DNA of 64,000 nt from Oscheius dolichura (taxonomy: Eukaryota > Nematoda > Chromadorea > Rhabditida > Rhabditidae), in NCBI GenBank assembly GCA_932521035.1, contig OW051493.1, positions 682,001 to 746,000 of the forward strand, written 5' to 3'. Every line of letters starts with the position of its first letter. Within the stretch, counting starts at the first letter, position 1. Under the pieces are notes generated by a model. It was not told where the DNA came from and ran no database searches. It saw nothing but the letters and a program-made list of their open reading frames with translations. Below are positions 57,701-64,000 of this stretch, one piece after another. Made by a program: the position numbers and the translations under genes.

Positions 57701-60700
57701 TTTTTGCGCGCCCCCCGTTTTTGGCCGTAGACGAGAGTGTCGGGTGTTTGTATCCGTATCTCGGTCATTTCTTGGTCGATTTCAAAAATTCAAAGACCTA
57801 GTTGGAGAGCACAAAAAGACGATTCTAATGAAGCCGGTCACATCTCAACCGCCCCCGGGAAAACAATCCGTAGCCCCCCAAACTTTGGCTGAGGATATGC
57901 TACATAACGCGGCGCGCCCATTCCCTGTTCCCTTCAAATATTTCTCCCCAAAAACTAACAGACCGAAAGAGAGAGAGAGAGAGCCCCCGATCAGTCTCTT
58001 CGCTTGGCTGAGAAAACCCAATTGGTGGGCAATTATGTGCCCGTTTGGTTGTCGTCGACGTGCCGTCGCTTAGAAAGGAGCAGCGGCCCATAAACAAAAG
58101 GAACCTCTCTGGATTCCTTGGGGAGACAAGCGGACAGAAATTGAAACATACGTGGCGGATTGGAGCGGGTTCCAAAAGCCGGGGAACTGTGTTCCGGCGC
58201 AGAGACTGCGCCCTCGTCGTCGTAAACATCGGACAGTAGGGAATCCGTCCGCCATTTTACATTTCGCGGCCCTGGAATTAAATTAACTTGGTAATTTTCT
58301 GAATTTTTATGGTTTTGATGGGAAAATAAGAAAGAACATGAATGGAAAATTGTGCTAGAGTGAGTTGGTACCGGTCAAATTGTCGAATTTTTTTGGATAA
58401 ATTGGGTATTTTCGGTTTCACGCCTACTATTTATGACTACCACTTGATGTCTGTAAAAAACAAAATTTCCAACCAGAAATGGCTCTCCTCCTCGGCAGGG
58501 AATTGCTCTTATTATCGCGTAATGGTCGAGGAAGGACGGGAGAACAGAGCGACCGGGAGAGAAGTGGATCCGACGGTCCGGCGGTGGTGGTAGACCGCGG
58601 CATCGCGTAAGTTGACGGCTGAAAAGAAGTTTATTTGAACCCAATTTGGAATTTAGCAGCGAAAATAAACAAGGGAATTTATCTAGGCGAGCTAAAACAT
58701 TTTTGAATTTTATTGATCCCGCAATTTGGATCTATTACGGAAAAAGAGAATATCCCGTTATCTAGGTGTGATAAAACATTAAATATTTTAGGCTGTATAA
58801 TTTGGATTTATTAGGGGAAAGAGTCTTTAGCGTTAGGATTGTGTTCCAATACTTATTACTATAGTCAGTAAACGCGCTCTAACGCTAATACAGACGTTCT
58901 ACTTTCTGAAATCGGAAGATGCACAGAGTTTTGAAGCAAAATTACAGGTTTTGAACTAATAATTACTTATTGTGAAAGAAACCCTCCAATGTAAATCACT
59001 TTGGAGAAAAAAAAATTTTTCACAAATAGTTCAGGAAAAGCATAAAAATCCCAATAGTCAAAAGGAAACGCTAAATTTCTATTTATTACCGAAAAAGAGT
59101 CTTTATCGTTATTGCCATGTTCCAAATAGTAATAATTAGTCAGTAAACGCGCTCTAACGCTAATACAGACGTTCTACTTTCTGAAATCGGAAGATGCACA
59201 GAGTTTTGAAGCAAAATTACAGGTTTTGAACTAATAATTACTTATTGTGAAAGAAACCCTCCAATGTAAATCACTTTGGAGAAAAAAAAATTTTTCACAA
59301 ATAGTTCAGGAAAAGCATAAAAATCCCAATAGTCAAAAGGAAACGCTAAATTTCTATTTATTACCGAAAAAGAGTCTTTATCGTTATTGCCATGTTCCAA
59401 ATAGTAATAATTAGTCAGTAAACGTGCTCTGGCGCTAATACGCATGTTTTATTCCCCAAAATGGGTAGATCCAGTGAGTTCTTGAAGGAAAATTACAGTT
59501 TGTGGACTAAGAAATCACTAATTCTGGAAAGAAACTGAAATATAAACCGCTTGAAACAAAAAGATTGACAAAAAATGTTTCAGAAAAAGCATAAAAGTCT
59601 CAACAATCGAAAGAAACGTTCCAATCATAAGACATACCGGAATTTCGAAATTTTCAAAGTTGAGGATTCAGTAAAGCTTTCTATCCGTCTTACCTGTGCA
59701 GAGGGTCCTGCCGAGAAGATCTTTGGCGGTGGTACTCGAGCTGTTCTGGCTATCGTATCCATGCCTCCAATCGGCTCCATATCTGCATATCCATTGATCA
59801 GACGCTGCTGAGATTGTTGGGGTGGCGGGGGATAGACACGGGGGGATGGACGCGACATCGTTCGGGACATTGTTTCCTGGAAAAGAAATAATTGCTTTTC
59901 AAATTTTGTAAGTTTTAGGGAGAGTTGATAAGACTGTGCAAAACCTTTCACTCAGTGGAGAATTGCTAGGTGATTTTGGCAATAAATTTCTCCAAATAAG
60001 GATATGATCACTGCAAACATGACTAGGGCCATTGCTTTTTGAAATAAGTCAACAATAATAAGCAACACTACGAACCAGCTGAAGTTATAAACCTCTTTTG
60101 GTACGGTAACAATTACAGAACAGCTGAAAGCATGGGAAAGATGGGGGTAGAATCGAATTTTGAATATGTTTCCAGACTATAAAATGAATCCAAAACATTT
60201 TTAGCAACATAATTCGATCTAGGAAGCGAATTTGCCATTTATACGGGGTATTTGATTGATGATCTACCGAAAATTTGAGTTCCGCCGTTGAAATACAAGA
60301 ATTTGCTTCATGTACTGCGTCTAGTTCTGCCCCAGTGATAGATTTTTAGAAAGGAAATTATATTCTATTGGTGGAATGTTTATAAAAACAAAATTTCGTT
60401 TCAATATCTTTACTTTCGGTTGCATTTCCATGAAATTACGCTGACCAAAGGGTGCGACAGCACGAATTGACAATTCACAAATTTTTGGTTTCGTTCATCT
60501 GATTTATATAGTAACACTGGCCAGCTATTCGATGAAAACGACAATTTTTGAAGAAACAATGCAAAAGGTTGATGCGATCTTTTTATTTTTCAAATGCTCT
60601 GTTGCAGTATGGACCAGTAACAAAACATTTACGGAGAAATTTATATTATTTGGGTAAAATATAGAAAAAAATACGCTTTTCAAGGCCTTTACATGGGGGT

Positions 60701-63222
60701 TGCAAAGTTCCTATTACTTTTTTAGGCTCCATTGAAAACTTATATAGCACATACTGAAACTAAGGGAGTACTGCTTCGGGATAGTCCATTTCAAATGTTT
60801 CTTAGCTAATGTTTTCTCAATTTGGTTTTACTTTCCAGTTATAAACCTCTCTTACCAGCTTTTACTAATTCATCCATCCACGTGCTTGAGCTAAAAAGAT
60901 CAAATTTTTCATCCACGTGCTTGAGCTAAAAAGATCAAATTTTGCAACAAATGGAAAGAAATGAAAGTGTGCAGAGGATAGGCCGCCTGCCCCGGTGGAT
61001 GCCGAGGAAGGGAGCGATTTTCACCTGTCGCACCTCTGATGCGTTAATGGCTCGGAGGGAATGGACCAATTTTCAAGACGAGAGTAGCAACCGGGGGGAC
61101 AAGCCGGGGAGAGAGCGAAAATTTAGGGAAGGGGAGGGAGAACGGGAAGTAAAGATAGAAAGGAGGAGTAGTAATATTTGGGGAGAGAAACTTGAAAGAT
61201 TATATGAGAAGGAGGAGTAGGAGAAAGTAAATGAGAGAGAGACCGGCCAGAATTTAATTTACTCGTAGCCGGCAATGAAAATTAATTTTATGAAGGAGGG
61301 TTGGAAAGAATATGGAGGGGAGAAGTTCAGAAAGTTCATATATATTGGAAATTTTAGGAGTTCTTCCAAGTCGAAGAAATAGATTTTTATAAAGAACAGT
61401 TCCTATATTACTGTGGGAAAACATTGGAAATTGGAAGAAATGGTGTAAAGAACACAAACTATTGTTGAGAATTAGTAATAGAACAAGAAAAACTGGTCTA
61501 TAAAACCAGAAAAAATTGAGTCCAGCAGATTTTTTTAAATGTTTTTAGTGTACGTTTTATAGGTGATTGGCAAAAGGCGGCACTTTTTTTGAAATTTAAC
61601 ATTTTCCCTCACATAATCGCGCCCCGTAACCGTGCTCCAATTCCCAATACGGCATTCAGGCTTTTTCTTCATTTTTCATCTTTTTCTCTATGAAAACACG
61701 TTTTATAGCGGGCTGTTATTGGTGCAATATGGAGCAGAGTAGAGAAAAGCCGTAATGCGAATAAAAGAATACAGAAAAGGGAGAAAAATGGAGAAAATGG
61801 CTGCATGCCGCATTGTGAAATGGGACAGGGTTACGAGACGCATTTCCTTACATTAGAAGAACGACTTCAGCTTAGCAAGTATATAGCTGAAATAGGGAAA
61901 ATATTAGGCTCATAAAACCCAAAAAAACTTTAATTTTTAAAGGGAGCCTCCGGAAACAAAAAATTTCGTCGATCTTGTCGATTATCTTTTTTCGCGGGCA
62001 GCATTTTTCGTTAGCGTCCTTGTTATGAAAAAATCGTTTCATCGACAAATTTGTTTATTTCTTTGCTTGTACTTGTTTTCTCGTTATTATTTTTCTTGTA
62101 AAAATAACTACATTCGACAGCGCTACTTTTGCAGTATCACTGAGCATGTGGCATGCGATATAAATGGTGAAAAATAAATAACAACGCAAGACATGCTTCT
62201 AAAATAGAATTTGATGAATTCCTTTTGATTTTCATATTGCTTTTGCTGCTCCTTATTTTTTACATATAGCCTAGCATGTCAGCAATATTTTATAACGGTT
62301 ACAGAAAGAAAAATGATAAAAAATTAGCCTAATTAGCATATTGCAAGTCGGTTCCGCTTTTCGTCATTATTTCATTTTCATTGATGTTTCTAATAAATAT
62401 AGCACTAAAAACCATTGAAAAAATGTGAAAAAAGTAATCAAAATGGATACAAACTAAAAATTCAAGGGTACGCCGCACCCGTAACATCTCGGCAGGGAGC
62501 ACTGTAGCGCGCAATTTTGTTTCCGGAGGCTCCTTTTAAGGCAAAAATTTGTAAAGGTGGAGAAGAAGGAAAAGATTACAGGTATGGCTGATACTATCTC
62601 ACTGTCAGAGTCGGCGATGGGTAAAATTTACTGTAATCATAAAAGGAAACTGTAAAATGGAAAAAATGGCATATTTTTATGAGGCAATTCTATAGTTTAG
62701 AGGAACCTGGCAAAATAAAGAATCGGCAAAGCAGGAAAAACGTCAAAATTTTCAATTATAGCAACTCGTCTATACTAAATCAATTTTTTAGCTCCATAGG
62801 GGGATAATAAAAATAAAAATAAACTGGTAGACATTCTATATTGTAGCCGGTCCAAAACATCACAAAAAAGATAAATTCTCACCTGTTGTTGTTGTCTTGC
62901 CTTCTTCCCCAGCCAGGTATTGGCGGTATTCGTCGGCTGGGCCAAAATTGTCCCGCTGTCGTCTTTCCTCTCCTCTACCCTATGGAAAACAACCACCGGT
63001 CGTTCGGATGACCTCGAAGTTGAGCACATTTCCCTCCTATTCTTTACAAATCTAAATAAAAGGGCAATAAAACAGAAAAATATGGAGAATTCTTACTGTA
63101 ATCGGAGAACAAGCCGTCGCGGGATGGACAGTATCAAAACGACGTCATCTATGGCCATTTTACTCACTTCTACATTATTCACAGCCAGGATTTCATCGCC
63201 GGGACGGATAACATCGCCATAT
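51715..63222 (-). CDS. syd-1: SYD-1-like synaptic scaffold: PDZ, C2, RhoGAP (5' partial)
   Basis: Minus-strand exons 63222..63097, 63036..62883, 59876..59694, 57453..57339, 55649..55391, 55266..55138, 54819..54646, 54599..54478, 54289..54021, 53977..53891, 51990..51867 and 51803..51715. Phases agree. The visible order is PDZ C-half ([12 protein letters not shown]), a Pro/Gln-rich linker (PPPPQQSQQ), a C2 domain ([20 protein letters not shown] onward), then RhoGAP ([46 protein letters not shown]). The domain order and the RhoGAP without the arginine finger (GIYVLCG where active GAPs have GIxRxSG) are typical of SYD-1, which organises presynaptic active zones. The 5' exons lie beyond 64000. For exon 55649 an acceptor at 55656 also exists but breaks phase. 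The C-terminus is Ser/Thr-rich. Confidence 0.87.
51991..53890. repeat. Degenerate tandem repeat filling a syd-1 intron
   Basis: Units of roughly 80-150 bp (on the + strand) carry CCTATAAATTGACCGTAAAACACAAAATAATC-like sequence. Instances are near 52050, 52172, 52255, 52350, 52482, 52630, 52748, 52880 and 53200. The intron belongs to a minus-strand gene, yet the motif has the same strand as the similar arrays at 26-28 kb. Confidence 0.6.
56795..56870 (+). mobile_element. tRNA-like relic in syd-1 intron
   Basis: GTGGCCGAGCGGC (A box) and GGGTTCGAGTC (B box) are about 30 nt apart. The pattern resembles a Leu/Ser-type tRNA head, but no acceptor stem can be formed. Confidence 0.5.
57725..57905. 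repeat. R3 dispersed repeat, copy in syd-1 intron
   Basis: Nearly identical to 15780..15923, and extends further, to GGATATGCTACATAAC, which matches the linker of the 38 kb pair. The short CCCCCC run here sits where the 15.9 kb copy has 27 C. Confidence 0.85.
58863..59440. repeat. 275-bp tandem duplication in syd-1 intron
   Basis: AGTCAGTAAACGCGCTCTAA occurs at 58863 and 59138, with a diverged version at 59413: a 275-bp step. The first two units appear identical over their full length; the upstream (58590-58860) and downstream units are diverged. So an old array had a recent exact duplication. Confidence 0.9.
60865..60945. repeat. 37-bp tandem duplication
   Basis: TCCACGTGCTTGAGCTAAAA followed by AGATCAAATTTT is present twice with no difference. 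Confidence 0.85.
61938..62539. mobile_element. About 600-bp element with 22-bp terminal inverted repeats
   Basis: The left end is AAAGGGAGCCTCCGGAAACA and the right end its complement, TGTTTCCGGAGGCTCCTTTT. The interior has no open frame of transposase size. An M2-like half-arm (GCACCCGTAACATCTCGGCA, 62475-62496) lies inside near the right end. This fits a non-autonomous DNA transposon. Confidence 0.75.
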
Positions 63223-64000
63223 CTGAAATATTTTAGATTATACAAAGATTATATAACACTAAGAGAGATCAATTGTTACCGTACAGCCTAATTTTAACCA
63301 AATTATGAAGCAGAAAAGTACAAAATGGTCAGACAACACATCGAAGCATTAGCGATATCGACTTATTTCTATTTTATCCTAAATTTAATACAAAAATAAT
63401 TGAAACTTGCTGTTTCTTCCCGAGTATAACACTTTCCAAATCAATTTGTTCCCTAATAAGACTACTTTAGAGCTAAAAAAGCTGAAATCATAAGAAGTAA
63501 CGACGAAATTTGAAAAATAATGTCGTCTAAATTCGAGTTTGGCTGGATTTTCAATGGGGAACTGGGCCTATGGAGTTTCTAGGACACCGCACAAGGTAGT
63601 TGCACAGCTACAGCACGCTGTTTGACCATTTGGACGAGAAATTCCCTTCCTTTTTGACCGCTTATGGAAGAAATGAAAACAATTCGTTTGGAAAAGTGGT
63701 TTCTAGGTGAAAGTTTGGTGAAAAAAATGGTCAATTGTTGGGCAGTAGATTAGCGCTGTCAAACAAGGTCATATGTTTTAAGCAAATGTTGAAACAAAAC
63801 ATACGTATATAATCTGACGACTAAAATTCAGCCCACTTTCTTCACTAATAAAGCCATTCCAAAATATCATATATTTGAATTTTCGAAAATCCCGGCACAC
63901 TCTTCAACTAATGCCCATTCTTTTTCCTCGCTAATAATGACATTCCAAAATCTAACATGGCCAACCATAAATCAATCTACCTAGTCACTTTTCCCGCTAA
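63223..64000. other. 5' syd-1 intron reaching the window edge
   Basis: The PDZ exon at 63222 starts with a split codon, so an upstream exon must exist, but none was recognised before 64000. AT-rich sequence with no clear repeats. Confidence 0.5.

Larger units (their letters stand above)
59877..62882 (-). other. 3 kb syd-1 intron
   Basis: The flanking exons are both phase 0, so a direct join is possible. Content: the 37-bp duplication, a purine-rich stretch (60940-61240), and an element with long terminal inverted repeats (61938-62539). No exon with syd-1-like content was recognised. Confidence 0.5.

Noticed and set aside
57900..58255. Overlapping ORFs on both strands in the syd-1 intron
   Set aside because: They overlap each other and the R3 edge, and none has a splice pattern.
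60942..61220. 92-codon Arg/Glu-rich ORF
   Set aside because: Purine-rich low-complexity DNA inside a syd-1 intron; no acceptor upstream of its ATG and no syd-1 similarity.
1..64000. CRISPR arrays, bacterial operons, rRNA genes, integrated virus
   Set aside because: No regular short repeat-spacer pattern, no rRNA-like sequence, no long intron-free viral or bacterial-type ORF; gene structure is eukaryotic throughout.
1..64000. Complete spliced-leader RNA gene
   Set aside because: I did not see a GGTTTAATTACCCAAG-type leader in either orientation, though I could not search exhaustively.

Overview
The window looks like nematode nuclear DNA. It is AT-rich. Genes are split by many introns, often only 36-60 nt, that end in the worm-type acceptor TTTTCAG. 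Several first exons begin just after such an acceptor with no upstream exon, as expected for spliced-leader trans-splicing. The gene content also fits: a worm-type seven-helix chemoreceptor, a small secreted C-type lectin, and an ortholog of the synapse protein SYD-1. The species cannot be told from sequence alone. All exon models were built by hand from splice sites, phase continuity and family motifs; there is no RNA evidence.

Layout. 1-919: 3' end of a gene with an RS/RD-rich tail (+). 1154-19046: an EHMT/G9a-like histone H3K9 methyltransferase (+) with about 15 exons and a 9.4 kb intron (4522-13949) full of repeats. 19047-30452: 11.4 kb with no supportable gene, mostly inverted-repeat elements and degenerate tandem repeats. 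30453-32335: small single-helix membrane protein (+). 32530-34908: probable F-box-like protein (+). 36355-37860: four-helix MARVEL-type membrane protein (+). 37861-41216: repeats, a palindromic tRNA-related SINE and an orphan minus-strand exon. 41217-42903: canonical eIF5A (+). 43812-44528: a second eIF5A-like gene with the same exon frame but no hypusination loop (+). 44576-44703: orphan cysteine-containing exon (+). 45195-46624: secreted C-type lectin (-). 46992-47223: broken protein-kinase N-lobe (+). 48839-50163: chemoreceptor GPCR with a 1-nt frameshift (-). 50460-51420: cluster of tRNA-derived elements. 51715-63222 and beyond: SYD-1-like PDZ/C2/RhoGAP synaptic scaffold (-), 5' end outside the window.

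How the genes relate. There is no sign of a dedicated multi-gene pathway. The one local gene family is the eIF5A pair: a tandem duplication in which one copy keeps the hypusine site and the other has lost it. The RS-tail gene and the EHMT gene are close (about 230 bp) on the same strand and could be an operon pair.

Repeats dominate the rest: two abundant MITE-like families (M1 with ends TATAGTCCATTTCC, M2 with GCACCCGTAAAGTCTCGGCAGG), at least two other inverted-repeat elements, a third dispersed family (R3) carrying a 27-nt poly-C run in one copy, tRNA-derived SINEs, and a set of degenerate tandem repeats in which each large intron or intergenic region has its own version of a unit built on TATAAG...AAAACATTT.
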